Source: Gryganskiella cystojenkinii
Taxonomy: Eukaryota; Mortierellomycota; Mortierellomycetes; Mortierellales; Mortierellaceae
Reading direction: 5' to 3'
Assembly: GCA_015852425.1 (NCBI GenBank)
Contig: JAAAIG010000036.1
Location: forward strand, 21,918-85,917
Length of the DNA: 64,000 nucleotides
Shown: positions 1 to 10,291 of the stretch, in pieces
Numbering within the stretch: position 1 is the first letter of the stretch
How the letters are laid out: the number at the start of each line of letters is the position of its first letter
Position numbers and translations under genes: made by a program
Notes under the pieces: generated by a model
The model's database searches: none
What the model was told of the DNA's origin: nothing
The model's input: only the letters and a program-made list of their open reading frames with translations

Positions 1-815
1 AGGATGGGAAAAACAAAACGTAGGCGTGGTGGCAAAATAATGAAACATGGTGGCAAAGACGCGTAGCAAAGCGTGGTGGCAAAGAATAACCCGACTGCCC
101 TTCTTTCGACGGGTTTAAAAAGACGCGACTGCTCGCCGCATCTTTGACTGCGCCGCATCACAAGGCGAGTGAGAAACAAGAAGAGTTCGAGCGATCCACT
201 CAATTGCCGCGATCCCTGAGCGACCAACTCTGCAGATGGCGCGAGAGGCCCATAGAAGTGCCGCAGGCAACTACAAGGGTGAGTTCACACAGAGAAGATG
301 CGAGGAGTATTCCATGCCTCACTTGGAACTCTCCAAGATCAGGCAGATAAAAATGCCCTGGTGCCGTTACTGTTCGCCGTCTGCATGTTCGACAGCACTC
401 TCTAGTATTTTTTTGACAAAAGGCTCTGCTAGTTTTGTGGTGAGTTTTTTTTGTCCGATCTGTTTGGTCCGAAGTGTTGCAACCGTCCAAAAAAATTGAT
501 GGTCTTTTCTTTTTCTTTTTCTGCTTACTATGCCTTCTTTCCTTTCGTTCTTCGTTCCCACTACAAACCCACCAAGCTGTGCTCGTCATGTCCACCTTCG
601 TTAGGGATTCAAGTAAGGTAAAAAAAAACAAAGGCTTTCTGCCTATGTTTTAGTGACAAAGAAGTAAAAATATAAACCACATTTCAACGTGAAAAACGGG
701 GTTTTTTCATCCTTTCCTTCGTTATCGCTCTTCCATTACACTCGACAACCGCCGTTCTCGCCTAATCCTCACGCCTCTTCACATCCTTGATTAATACCAT
801 CATCCAAGTTCACCA
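1..815. other. Left-edge intergenic region and F-box promoter
   Basis: No convincing gene. Near the edge a short motif (TGGTGGCAAA) occurs three times at irregular spacing, at about 27-36, 48-57 and 74-83. From about 700 to 815 the strand becomes pyrimidine-rich with many CTCTTC/CATC stretches, as seen just before other start codons in this window, so this is probably the promoter and leader of the F-box gene at 816. Confidence 0.5.
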
Positions 816-1757
816 ATGCCCAAGAGCAAGAAAAGTTCTTCAACTGGCTCTCGAAAGCCCACGGACTCGTGTGCCAACAAAAAACCCTCGGCTACGAACA
901 AAGTCTCAGTTACGAACAAACCCTTGGCTACGGACAAAGCCCCAGCTACCCATAAAACATCAGGAATTAAAAAGGCATCGAGAGCCAAGATGGTCCCCGG
1001 TACCAACAACATCTCGAGCACTCCCCAAATTTCAGGTCAAAACTCGGAAACTAGAAGCACCGTTGAGCTTCCTGCTGAGGTCTGGGACTTGATTTGCGAT
1101 TACCTCTATCCCTCCCAGTTGATCCGTTTGAGCAAGGTCAACTCTGACACCCGCAAGGTTGTGTGCTCCCGCCGTCTCTGGAACATACTTTTTCGCCGCT
1201 TTTACGGGGACGAAAGTACTGTCGCAGTCTTGCCTGGATTCTCCAAGGCTCACAGCACCATGCTGCTCATCTGTGCAATCAGTCCAAAGATCTGCGAGCA
1301 GTGCCTCAAACACTGTGGAACTGAGCGCGAGAATCTGGCCGAGATGCCCTTACCAGCATTTGCGCCGTCTCAGACCCGCTCGACCGAGAAGGCCCGTTGT
1401 TTGGGAGAACCAATCGATTTCACCTTCGAGGTGCATCTCTGCCTCGACTGTCGCAAGGCGCTTTTCCAAGCCGTGCCAATGACTGTCCCACTCGAGATTC
1501 AAAAAAAGGCCATGACGATCGAGCAGGCGAGAAAGATGTACCCCAAGGCTGGGATCCCAGAAAGGCCGACCCCAGACATGAAAAAGCTAGATGGGCACTT
1601 TCGACAGGGCATGTTTTTGAAAATGGCTCGAAAGACTCTTGGAGGTGACGTTGGCGTCAAGGCGGCTCACTTCACGTCTTTGGAGAATGACGAGTACACG
1701 GAAAGCCGATACCGCGAGTACATGGATCTCCACCGTGAGCTTACCAAGACCAAGTAG
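816..1757 (+). CDS. F-box domain protein
   Basis: A single-exon gene of 313 residues. An F-box lies at about residues 88-135, starting with the typical LPAEVWDLICDYL and continuing with a core in which leucines and Trp (RRLWNILFRRFYG) are placed as in F-box proteins. F-box proteins normally bind Skp1 and carry substrates to an SCF ubiquitin ligase; that role is inferred here. After it, cysteine pairs (CEQCLKHC near residue 170 and CLDCRK near 214) could bind a metal. The first 55 residues are Lys/Thr-rich and hold a six-residue tandem repeat encoded by 18-bp units. The start at 816 follows a CT-rich leader. An AATAAA lies at about 1824. The gene converges on the PDCD2-like gene (stop at 2162). 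No LRR or WD40 substrate domain is visible. Confidence 0.8.
   Translation: MPKSKKSSSTGSRKPTDSCANKKPSATNKVSVTNKPLATDKAPATHKTSGIKKASRAKMVPGTNNISSTPQISGQNSETRSTVELPAEVWDLICDYLYPSQLIRLSKVNSDTRKVVCSRRLWNILFRRFYGDESTVAVLPGFSKAHSTMLLICAISPKICEQCLKHCGTERENLAEMPLPAFAPSQTRSTEKARCLGEPIDFTFEVHLCLDCRKALFQAVPMTVPLEIQKKAMTIEQARKMYPKAGIPERPTPDMKKLDGHFRQGMFLKMARKTLGGDVGVKAAHFTSLENDEYTESRYREYMDLHRELTKTK
882..971 (+). repeat. 18-bp tandem repeat inside the F-box gene
   Basis: About five units of 18 bp encode six-residue blocks KPSATN, KVSVTN, KPLATD, KAPATH and KTSGIK. The first four units are clearly related at the DNA level; the last is degenerate. The lysine-rich tail they form is likely disordered. Confidence 0.75.
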
Positions 1758-2161
1758 ATCAAGCCATTTTCTCTATTATTGACTCCATTTCATGCATTCG
1801 AGTCCTTGCAATACCTTGTCGACAATAAACGGATTTCGCAGCACTGATATGCTTCAATCCTTCAGTCCACCGACTTCCTCATTTTTGCCTTTTTTTCTTT
1901 CTTTCCTTCTTCTCATTACCCTCGCCCAATAATTTATCAGCCATGACCGAAAAGAAGACCAACGTCTCGACTTCCCACCGTCATCAGAGGTAGTGATGTG
2001 CTTTTGATCTGAGGATCTGTCTCTAAGCCTTCCATTGACTCAGTTCACAGACTTTCAATACAAAAATCTGATCGTGACACGCTACCAGTTCTCCCCTCAG
2101 TCTTTCTTCATCGCGCAAAATAAACATTTTTTGAGCTTTATTTGTTTCGGTTCGTTATCGA
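1758..2161. other. Convergent intergenic region
   Basis: This is the 3' region between two converging genes, with an AATAAA near 1824 for the plus-strand gene. At 1943 there is an ATG after a CT-rich stretch, giving about 16 codons and then a GT that could be a donor (AGAG/GTAGTG). No matching downstream exon was found, so it is not called a gene. Confidence 0.45.
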
Positions 2162-4260
2162 TCAATCCTCAAATTGTGCCAGGGCGACCTCCTCAAAGTA
2201 CTTGACTCGGCTGCCACTCTTGTCATTTTCCTTGTCTCCCTCAATCGTCGTCGCCGTAGCTTTCCCAAAACAGTCCGCCACACAGCTGTAAACCAGGATC
2301 GTCCCCCATTCCATCCCAATATCAAAGGCCTGGGCACCCTTTCTCTCCCTACTGGCTTTCTTCTCCTCCTCCGATAGGTACTCGGGTTTGGTCACGTTCA
2401 ACAACGACAGCAGATTCGGCATTAATTGGAAATCAAATCCGCGAGGACCCCCACAGGCCTTGCAACGTGGGATCCTATGCGCACTTGGTTTCGTATGCTT
2501 GGAATGTTGCCTTGTGTTTGGGGGCAAGAGCATCTGGGCTGTCGAATCTGCATACGTAAACAGCATGGGCGTTCCGGGCAAAAAGTCGTACCGGACACAT
2601 TGTTCAGGCCAGAGTTGAACGCGTTCCGTAAACTTTTGAAAAGCCTTGTCGACCCCCTTGGGTAATGCTTGTTTCTCATAAGTCTCGCCACCCCAGGTCG
2701 CAGATCCTGCACCTCCTTTACCACCTTTGCTTCCACCTGCCTGAGATTCGTCTTCGACATCGAGACCCTGGTCGTCCGAGTCATTTCCTTCGTCCATGGC
2801 TAAGAGGTGACCATATTTCCGTTTGATCTCGTCATCCAGTGCATCCTCGAGGACTTCTTCGGCATGGTAGAGGTAGTACGGCGAAAATCCAGAAATCGTC
2901 TCGGGCCAAATTCTTGAATCTGTTAGACACATGGGTACCCATCCAGGAAAGATCATTAGTCGAATGATACGCAAAGCCAATGTGGAGCAAAGTAATGATT
3001 AATTTGATCCGCCCGTTCCTTACCATCGCTTTCATCTTCATCGGTAGCATCTTCGGTCGGCGCTGTTTCTTTTTCAGGGATATTTGTGGAAGTGACACTG
3101 GCAAAGGAGATCGGTGGTGCTTGAGATGTTGATCCAAATCCAGGCGGTGGCGCAAAGGGGTTAGTAGACCCGACTCCTCCAGGGGGCTATAGTACAATGA
3201 GATAAAGAATAATAATTATAGGCATTAGACCCATCGTGCGATTATATCCATGGCCATCTTGAAAGCGAGTCGTGTTCTTGAACGTACTGCAGCAAAAGGG
3301 TTGCCGAATCCTGAACTTCCGCCTCCAAAAAGTGCACTACCCATATCAAATGCTCCTGGGGCTCCAAAAGGCTATAGGATAATAAAACCAATAAAAAGTG
3401 CATTAGTGTTCGGTAATTTCGTACGCAAGAGCTGACATTGTCCGTTCCTTCGGACATTTACTTACATTCGCTGCCAAAGGTGCTGTTGCCACGGGTGCCG
3501 CGGGTTTCGCTTTCTTCTCCAACTTTCTGGCAAACTCCTTGTTCAGTTTGAGAGCGCGAACGACCTTGAAACTATGATTTCGAGTTGAAGCAAAGGGTGG
3601 TCAGATCTGAAGCCAAAGAATACCTGTCCTAAAGTCGAAAGTTGTCTTTCTCGTCCTGGTTCTGCCCGAGTAACCCTACCTTCCCTTTTTCCGCATGCAC
3701 AGCCTCTGGTTACACGCCCAGACATAGACGACACGATCATAGGGTGATTTCTCCAAGGGTACATAGGCTTGCAGAAGCAAATACATGCTCTGTTTACAAC
3801 AGTCACATAGCCCGTATCTGGTGGGTGCTGCCAAATCTTGATCAAGCCAAAGCTAAGAGAGTTCAGGGAAAAGACGGCATATTTGACATGGATTAATTTT
3901 CTCCAACTCCAGGTTCCAACAAGGACAAAAAGGTGTCGAGACATCAACGTCAACTATGTCTCTTACAGGAATGCCTCCGATCTTGGTAACATAGGGATCT
4001 GTATCATCTTTCCGTTCCATGGGTGTGTCGGGTAAACCGAGAAGAACAGGAGCCGAAGTTGCCTTTTTGGATCCACCCTTGCTGCCACCGCTGCTGCTGC
4101 TGCTGGTGTTCTTAGTATTGCTGCCCTTGTTGGTTTTTACTCCTCCTGCCTTAGATGAACCAGCATTCAATGACAAGCTGTTGAATCCGAATGTGGCTGC
4201 ATCCTGAGCAGCCTTGCCGGCACTTGCATTCTTGTTGGCTGATGATACTTTCTTGTCCAT
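2162..4260 (-). CDS. PDCD2/Tsr4-like ribosome-biogenesis protein
   Basis: Six exons read on the minus strand: 4260-3967, 3852-3680, 3571-3466, 3371-3288, 3186-3024 and 2919-2162, joining in phase to 525 residues. The N-terminal part has the family motif LLGLPDTP followed by DPYVTKIGGIP, then a zinc-binding CDCC and a YVWACNQRLC segment. The last exon is the PDCD2 C-terminal domain: WPEQCVRYDF, a CKAC pair and GFDFQLMPNLLSLL. PDCD2-family proteins (yeast Tsr4) chaperone the small-subunit protein uS5 (Rps2) and are needed for 20S rRNA maturation; this role is taken from the family. Between the halves lie two small Gly/Phe-rich exons (GFGNPFA-type motifs) and an acidic stretch. The start at 4260 is the first ATG of a Ser/Gly/Lys-rich leader. 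It could be the PDCD2 or the PDCD2L branch; the sequence alone does not decide. Confidence 0.88.
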
Positions 4261-4613
4261 TGTCGGATCGGATTCAATGCGCAAAGTAATGAAGAAGAGG
4301 AGAATGAACAGAAAAGGCACACCGCAGCACCAACGCGAATCGTTTTTTTTTTTTTTTTTTTGCGTGACTGCCTGTTGTTTCGAGCGCTCTGTGACTGCCA
4401 CAGTTTGAACATGCAACCATAGTCGGTCGTGTGTCAACAGTTTGCCCCCTAACAATAAAAATTGCGGTAAGTTAAAGAAAAAAAAAAAAAATGTCAACAG
4501 TTTGTAGTTGCAACCCTGATAAAAACAGCGGATGTAGTTCTTGGTGGAAATTTCTATACTGTATGCAAGTAGAGGGTGCTGTCTATCGACAAATTTATTC
4601 TACTTTTCTACTT
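4261..4613. other. Promoter of the PDCD2-like gene
   Basis: The region lies between the minus-strand PDCD2-like start (4260) and the stop of the next minus-strand gene (4614). It holds two homopolymer runs (T at about 4340-4359, A near 4477-4490) and no supported gene. Confidence 0.5.
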
Positions 4614-6644
4614 TCAATGGCGGAACTTTGGTTTGAGCACCAGTACTAACACGACTGCAACCAAAACAGCAGCCACGAGCCATTTGAGCCGCGCCCTCCA
4701 AGACGCTTTGGTGCCCTTGATTCGCTGCTTCAGAGAGATGGATGAGACCGTACTCCGGACAGAATCATCTGCCAAGACCCCCGTCTCTCCATTCTCTTCT
4801 GGCTGACCCTCCTCACCCTCAGCCACAGCACCATCCAGTTGCGCATCATCATCCGTTGTACCTCCTTGGCGAAGGTTCGACGAAACAAACGGCCCCTTCT
4901 TCTCATCCGGAATCGACAGGAAGAGATCTTCGAGACGGGTACACATCAACATCATGGCAGTCTCGCATCGCTCTCCGACCTCGGTAAAAATCTCAAGCTT
5001 GCGAGACGTGGCAGGTCGATCGCGGGCTCGATTAGCAGGCCGGCCAGGTTTGTATACCGCGACGATCCTCCCTGTGATCCCACTGGGACTCTCTTCTCGG
5101 CAATGGTAACATCCCAGTTCCTCGTCATCATCGACATCATCGTCTACCGCCGCGACATCAGGAATTCTTCCTTCTTGTGGAGGAATGGCGGTGGTATCTT
5201 GTTCACTGGAGGCTCGCGGCGCGGTGACGACTTGATTCAGTGGGATGTCGCTTGAAGCGCCGTAAGGTAATGTTGAAGATGGTGACGACGACCTCGAGAA
5301 GAACGAGCCAAACCAGTTTCCACCACCTCCACGAACGCCAGCGGTAGTGCCGCCTGGTAACAATTGGCCAGAACCTACTCCACGACTCTGGCCAGCTGCC
5401 GCTCTATTGGCACGTCGTGCCGCTGCAGCCACCGCAGCCGGGGTCCTCTTCTTGCCCGTCCCTTGCTTCCAACAGTACCTTCGTTCAGGTGTGACTCGAA
5501 AACTACAACCGACCAGACGATGGACAATTGGCCCACCAATCCGGGTCCGACCATGTTTCCATCGCCACTCCATAATGATATTTTTAAGGTTTCGACCAAA
5601 CACGACCATCTGCAAGGCTTCAGTGCCCCACCAGATCCATCTTGACGGATAATTGGCGGCGACGAGAGCCAAGGCCGGAATAAAGTAGGCATTAGTTGCA
5701 GAGGCGTTGGTGATTGGAAACGCGGTTCTGTCCGTGTGGACGGGTCGGATGATGCAGTATTTTAGTTCGTTCTGATGTTGCTGTGGGACAAGACCACGCT
5801 CTTGTAATTGCTGTGTAGGAGAATGAGGTCGTGATGGAGAAGGTGCTGAAGAGGTAACTGGCAAGGATGCCATAGATGCTGTAAGGGAAGCTGTTACAGG
5901 TTGAGGGGTAGAATGCGTAGCAGAAACAAGCCAAAAGTCAAAGAGAAACGGGAGCGATGTTGAGTCTTTGATGAGGTATGAGCGCACAGGGATTGGATCA
6001 AGTGAAAAGTAGTGCGGGAGGATGGTGTGTGTGGGCGAGTAGGGTGGGGGTTCATCTGCAGATGAGAGAAAATGACCGTTACTCTGAGGATGAAAATTGG
6101 AGAGGGTGCCAAGAGAAAGTGGTGGGATACGTAGAGGCTGTTGTGCAGGAAGGGTGGGGGCAGGACCAGTTGCCGCTGTTGTCGTGGTTTCGGGGTTGTC
6201 AATGTTGTTGGTCGTGTTGATGTCTATTGTCGTTGAGTCGTGCAAGATGTGGGTCAGAGAGGTCGAAGACCAAAGCTCTGTGGGGTCCCCAGGAGGCGGA
6301 CGTGGTTCTTGTGAGTACCGGTGAAAGGATGGTGGTCGAGCGGCAGGTAGTGAGCGAATGTGATTGAAGGGAGCTGTCACGGGTATCTGGGTATCATCAC
6401 TGTTGTCTCTAGTAGCTCTTACTGAGGTCGCCCCCGGGGGGATGGGAGAGTCGAGTGGAGAAGTATGAATTGGAGGTGATTGCTCGGGTGAAACAACATC
6501 CGGCGGAGAATGAGGGTCATTGGGATCTGGGGGGTTGTCTTCAGCCATGTCGCGATCCTGGACAGACATTGACGATGGAAGGGATGACAAGGACGAAGAA
6601 TGAATTGGAATTGAGGAAGGAGAAGAAGAGGAATGATTGTCCAT
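4614..6644 (-). CDS. Unrecognised tail-anchored membrane protein
   Basis: A single-exon frame of 676 residues. The first ~270 residues are Ser/Pro/Thr-rich and probably disordered. A folded core begins near residue 290 (KYCIIRPVHTDRTAFPITN), is rich in beta-like and aromatic segments (SRWIWWGTEALQMVVFG; IIMEWRWKHGRTRIGG) and resumes at about 535-600 after an Ala/Gly/Ser-rich, acidic insert. At the C-terminus a basic stretch (KQRIKGTKASWRARLKW) precedes one hydrophobic segment of about 20 residues rich in Val/Leu/Ala, and the protein ends with KPKFRH. That layout suits a tail-anchored protein facing the cytosol. The alternation of short strands resembles the Tubby-C-like or fungal DUF6593-type beta domain, but I cannot confirm this. 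Function unknown. The start at 6644 is the first in-frame ATG. Confidence 0.7.
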   Translation of the reverse strand: MDNHSSSSPSSIPIHSSSLSSLPSSMSVQDRDMAEDNPPDPNDPHSPPDVVSPEQSPPIHTSPLDSPIPPGATSVRATRDNSDDTQIPVTAPFNHIRSLPAARPPSFHRYSQEPRPPPGDPTELWSSTSLTHILHDSTTIDINTTNNIDNPETTTTAATGPAPTLPAQQPLRIPPLSLGTLSNFHPQSNGHFLSSADEPPPYSPTHTILPHYFSLDPIPVRSYLIKDSTSLPFLFDFWLVSATHSTPQPVTASLTASMASLPVTSSAPSPSRPHSPTQQLQERGLVPQQHQNELKYCIIRPVHTDRTAFPITNASATNAYFIPALALVAANYPSRWIWWGTEALQMVVFGRNLKNIIMEWRWKHGRTRIGGPIVHRLVGCSFRVTPERRYCWKQGTGKKRTPAAVAAAARRANRAAAGQSRGVGSGQLLPGGTTAGVRGGGGNWFGSFFSRSSSPSSTLPYGASSDIPLNQVVTAPRASSEQDTTAIPPQEGRIPDVAAVDDDVDDDEELGCYHCREESPSGITGRIVAVYKPGRPANRARDRPATSRKLEIFTEVGERCETAMMLMCTRLEDLFLSIPDEKKGPFVSSNLRQGGTTDDDAQLDGAVAEGEEGQPEENGETGVLADDSVRSTVSSISLKQRIKGTKASWRARLKWLVAAVLVAVVLVLVLKPKFRH

Positions 6645-7335
6645 TGGGATGGTCCATGGGGCTGGACAAGTACTGAATAAAAGAGTGTTTTAAATACAAG
6701 CACGCCACCGCCTTTCCTTTCGGAGGATAAAGGGTCCGGGGATTGGATGGAGGAGGTGTTCTACCGTTGTTCGTTGTGAAGGGAAATATGTGAAAACTTG
6801 TTTGGACGCAGAAAGATGAAAGATAGTCATGACACGAACAAAGTCGAGTGGTCGCACGCAGTCCTGACCATTGAGGGGCGGTAGAGAAACAAAATAATGT
6901 GGCGACCATTTCGACATCATCAAAGAACGTCTACACAAAAAAAAGTGGATACTTTCATTGATCGTTTTCTCAACTTTGGTGCTCTCAACCTTCTCTTTCC
7001 CACAAGCAGCAGCATGGACCACATGCAAGAGAAAAATGCGGGGTAAAAATTAAATGTTTTGTTCACAACCATCCCTTGTTGTGGTCAGCCAGCGCCCTGT
7101 CATAAATTTCAATCTCTTTCATCCAATCGTCTTTCGTTTCTCGTGGAGAAAAGCCCAAAAAAGCCCCTAGGCCATAATTTAGACATTTCCGTATTTCCCA
7201 ACACATCGATGTTTGGTTCCAATCCATTTGACACCAGCTTTCCATTTTCGTAATATTCCAATCCTTGATCGAGTTCGTCCGCTTGGACGTTTTATTGAGA
7301 GCGAAAGGGGGATGGGGCATTTAGGATTTGCAAGA
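6645..7335. other. Spacer between two minus-strand genes
   Basis: The spacer holds the 3' end of the THOC7 transcript (an AATAAA on the minus strand near 7291-7296) and the promoter of the tail-anchored gene. At 7063-7320 two overlapping minus-strand frames stay open (one of 85 codons ending ALADHNKGWL), with protein-like composition but no recognised domain and no clear promoter. Confidence 0.4.
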
Positions 7336-8611
7336 TTAGAAGGTACCCGTCGATTGATCGCTCGATTGCGGTGTGCCCGTCTGAGATCTTGAAGGCGGTG
7401 TCGCAGAGTCGGGACGATCCGCACTTGAGAAACCTGATAATTGAATGGGGGGCGTAGACGCTGAATGACTCTGAAGGTCAACAACGAAAACACCCGAGGA
7501 CTCTTCTGCACCAAGCGAAGGTGAATCCTGATCCCTCGGGCTATCGGAACCCCGTCTCGACCGGTCTGAGGATGAATGACGATGATGGCCCTCCGACGAC
7601 AGGACGCGTTCCAACCCATCCGCCATGGGTGGTTCCTCATCCAATCCTTCTTGCTGTTCACCGTCCATCACAGTTGTAACATCTCCCTCTCCTGCTGCAG
7701 TTGCTGTTGGTGATGATGCTGAGGCTCCTTCCACTAATGTTGTCTCTACGATCTTGTTCTCCTCCGGGGTATCTACAAACCCTTCCTCCTCGTCCTCCTC
7801 GTCGTTTTGAGTACCACGCTTGAGGAAGAGACGCTTCACTTCATCCAGTTGTTCTTGTTGAATGGACTCTTGCATAGTTCTCAGGGATTGGAGAACCGTA
7901 CCGAATTGTTGCTTGCGCTGGGCCATGGCTTGGATCTGTTGGTTGGCCTCGTATTCCAGTTCTTGGATCTCGACTTTCAAAGCCGCAATCGATTCCTCAC
8001 TCGTAGCACGGCTTGGGAATTTGTTGACCTCCATTGCGAGTTCGTTGTACTGGATCTTGTGTGCTCGTTCACGCTTGGCCTCTTCGAGATCCCTGGCCAG
8101 GTCCTCGAGTTCAGCCTGAGAGATTTGAATGTTGTCGAGGATCTGTTGTTGTTCCTCCTCATAGTGGATCCGTTCCCGTTCCGCCATCTCCTTGACCAGT
8201 TTTGATTTCGAGAGACCGAGTTCGAAATGTGAGATTTCCAGTAAGAGAGATTCCAGGCTGGTAGAGCTGTTATTTGTGTTGACAAAATAAAATTAAAATA
8301 AGAGATTAGAGCTCGAAAAAAAACGAGCCAAGAAACACATTGCCATAAATACGCGGGATCAATAAACAAATGACAAGTTGCATCACGTACACATCGACAT
8401 TGGATCCGTCTGTCAAAGAAGAGATCCATTTCTGATAACGGTTGGTGAGCCTCTTCAAGGGTCTCTCGTTGACGCTGAGGCGTGTCCTGATGATGGTGTC
8501 TAACGGTGACGGGTGATTGATTGTTTGATTAGCTGAACCTCATTTCTGTGTTTGTGTGATAGGCAGTGTCCAAAGACATGACAGCGTCGGGATCGTACCG
8601 TCTTGATCCAT
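7336..8611 (-). CDS. THOC7: THO complex subunit 7 (THOC7/Tho7)
   Basis: Three exons (8611-8599, 8499-8391, 8266-7336) give 350 residues. The first exon is only 13 nt (MDQD plus one base). The Tho7 domain covers about residues 5-200: DTIIRTRLSVNERPLKRL at the start, then a long coiled coil with the family pattern (KRERAHKIQYNELAMEVNKFPSR; ELEYEANQQIQAMAQRKQQF). The C-terminal ~150 residues are acidic, then Ser/Pro-rich and disordered. THO is a nuclear complex that couples transcription to mRNA export as part of TREX, and Tho7 lies in its coiled-coil core. Identification rests on the coiled-coil signature and length; yeast Mft1 is the distant counterpart. The start was chosen because the 13-nt exon ends in GTACGA and joins in phase to the conserved DTII segment. 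Confidence 0.85.
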
Positions 8612-9132
8612 GGTGTGTGCGTTGTGTTAGCGATTGTGAGATTGTCTGCTTTTCCTGACTGAGGTCTTGAGGTCTTGAAAAAAGAGAGGGAGCGTGTGCG
8701 ATCAAGGCGAATTGCATTCAGAGTGGACCACTTCTCCACTCTAGAAACAGCAGTCACCGATTCGCCATGTTTTGCCACTTTTTTTAATGCCCTATGCCGC
8801 GGCACCCTTCTTCCCCCTCGACTTGATTTCTTTCTGTCTTCTCTCCCTTCCTTCATACATCTCTACACTTGGTTTGTGCATTGTTGGCATTTCAGGCCCG
8901 CACTATTCACTTCACCAGCATTTGCAGTTTTTTATATTTCCTGCGCAGCCATGATATCAGGCAAGAGAAAATGAGTCCCGTCAGAGGCAGATGGACGCAT
9001 CCTTCGGCGAAGGCTGACAACGGCACTTTACGACAGTCGTGAGGCATCGATGACCTTCAGAAAAGACGAATTTAAAGGGGTTTTTTTAACTTGGTGCAAT
9101 AACATGATCACCTGCTGTGGCGTTAGAGTCTG
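8612..9132. other. THOC7 promoter side
   Basis: No supported gene. The plus strand after 8990 may still contain eroded sequence of the nuclease relic that follows, but no recognisable motif remains. Confidence 0.4.
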
Positions 9133-10291
9133 ATGAGAGGCGTACCAATCAATCCATTGACCGTTTGCTACTCTGAGGTGCCCGAGTCAGTTCTGCAGAT
9201 ACTTTCTGCCTCGCCCGTTGCAAGCCGCATTATGTCGGATAGCCTCGAGGGCCAGATCATGCCTTCTGGTGTTGCCCAGAATCATGCTATCCCATTTGAA
9301 GGCTTTTCCCTGTCATTCTGCCTTGCTAGCATGGTACGTATAACGTTCGTGGTCGTTCTATATGAAAGCAGCGGTTTTCTCATCGAATCCAATAGGCTAA
9401 CGACATTGCATTGAGCAAACCGGCATGGCTCAGCTATATGGTATACAGTGGCGGGCTTACGTTTTGCGGCGATACTAACCACCTTCGGATTCCGAATCCC
9501 GTTGCTGCCGAGCGCTTCGGAAATGCCATATTGCGCCGTCTGAAATGGCGCCTCGAAGATGTCGATCTCGCATTTCGCGACCTCGTGCTGAGCGGGAGTA
9601 TACGCCAGGCACTCGAATTATACAAACGGGCTATGAAGTTCCGCGATGTGGGCGAGAATGACTTCAATAAACAGAGGAGAACCACTGGGACTCTTTTCAC
9701 TGTACACTTCTTTGCAATCCACATCCGTCGTTGCGGAAAATTGGGACGGAGACTCATATTACCAAAGTAACATGAAATTGGCATCAAAGGCATGACAAGA
9801 TCTAGTTGTAATAATCGTCCTTTTGCACTAATACTTTGTAACTACCTCAATTTTCTGCATGGCGACAATAGACGGCGGATCAACCTGCTGATTCGGGTCC
9901 CGATGAAAAAACGAGTGATACTGTTGGAGTGGAAAGTAATTCAAATCGATTTCTTGGATATTGGCACGTCGCTAGGATACCAGGGAAAAGCCGAGAGTCT
10001 CAGTTGCATGGCCCATGCAGATGAAGTTCTTGATCTCCGGTTTGTCCGCGCGATTCATTGTGACAAGGACAGACCATCCGAAGTTGGATTTCAGATGACT
10101 CTATAAGAGGTGATAATAACAAATCACCACGTCAACAAATCGCAGAGAATGTCGCCAGCTCAGATATCACGAGGTTGAAGGAGGACAACCATGTTATAGC
10201 GTATTCGGTTGTTGTCATTGGATCTCGCCAGGTATTGTTTTGGGAGATGGTCGATGGATGTTTCCGAAAAGATCCACAGTTAGCCGACTGA
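9133..10291 (+). pseudogene. Relic of a PD-(D/E)XK nuclease / AAA-ATPase-like family gene
   Basis: Consecutive plus-strand fragments in different frames read as one protein: 9133-9390 (GVPINPLTVCYSEVPES; SPVASRIMSDSLEG), 9411-9670 (PAWLSYMVYSGGLTFCG; RIPNPVAAERFGNAILRR; ALELYKRAMKFRDVGENDF), a shifted frame at about 9671-9767 (HWDSFHCTLLCNPHPSLRKI), 9850-10060 (RVILLEWKVIQIDFLDIG; ADEVLDLRF) and another frame at 10106-10291 (SDITRLKEDN; VVVIGSRQVLFWEM). The LEWK segment fits the E-x-K half of a PD-(D/E)XK active site, and the layout matches the C-terminal nuclease part of the fungal AAA-ATPase-like/DUF1703-type proteins. At least three frameshifts mean it cannot be translated as one chain. 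The N-terminal ATPase part is absent or unrecognisable. Such families are often expanded and fast-evolving in Mucoromycota and relatives. Confidence 0.75.

Noticed and set aside
200..631. 143-codon minus-strand frame at the left edge
   Set aside because: Low-complexity, Lys/Arg-rich translation from pyrimidine-rich DNA, with no domain and no splice context.
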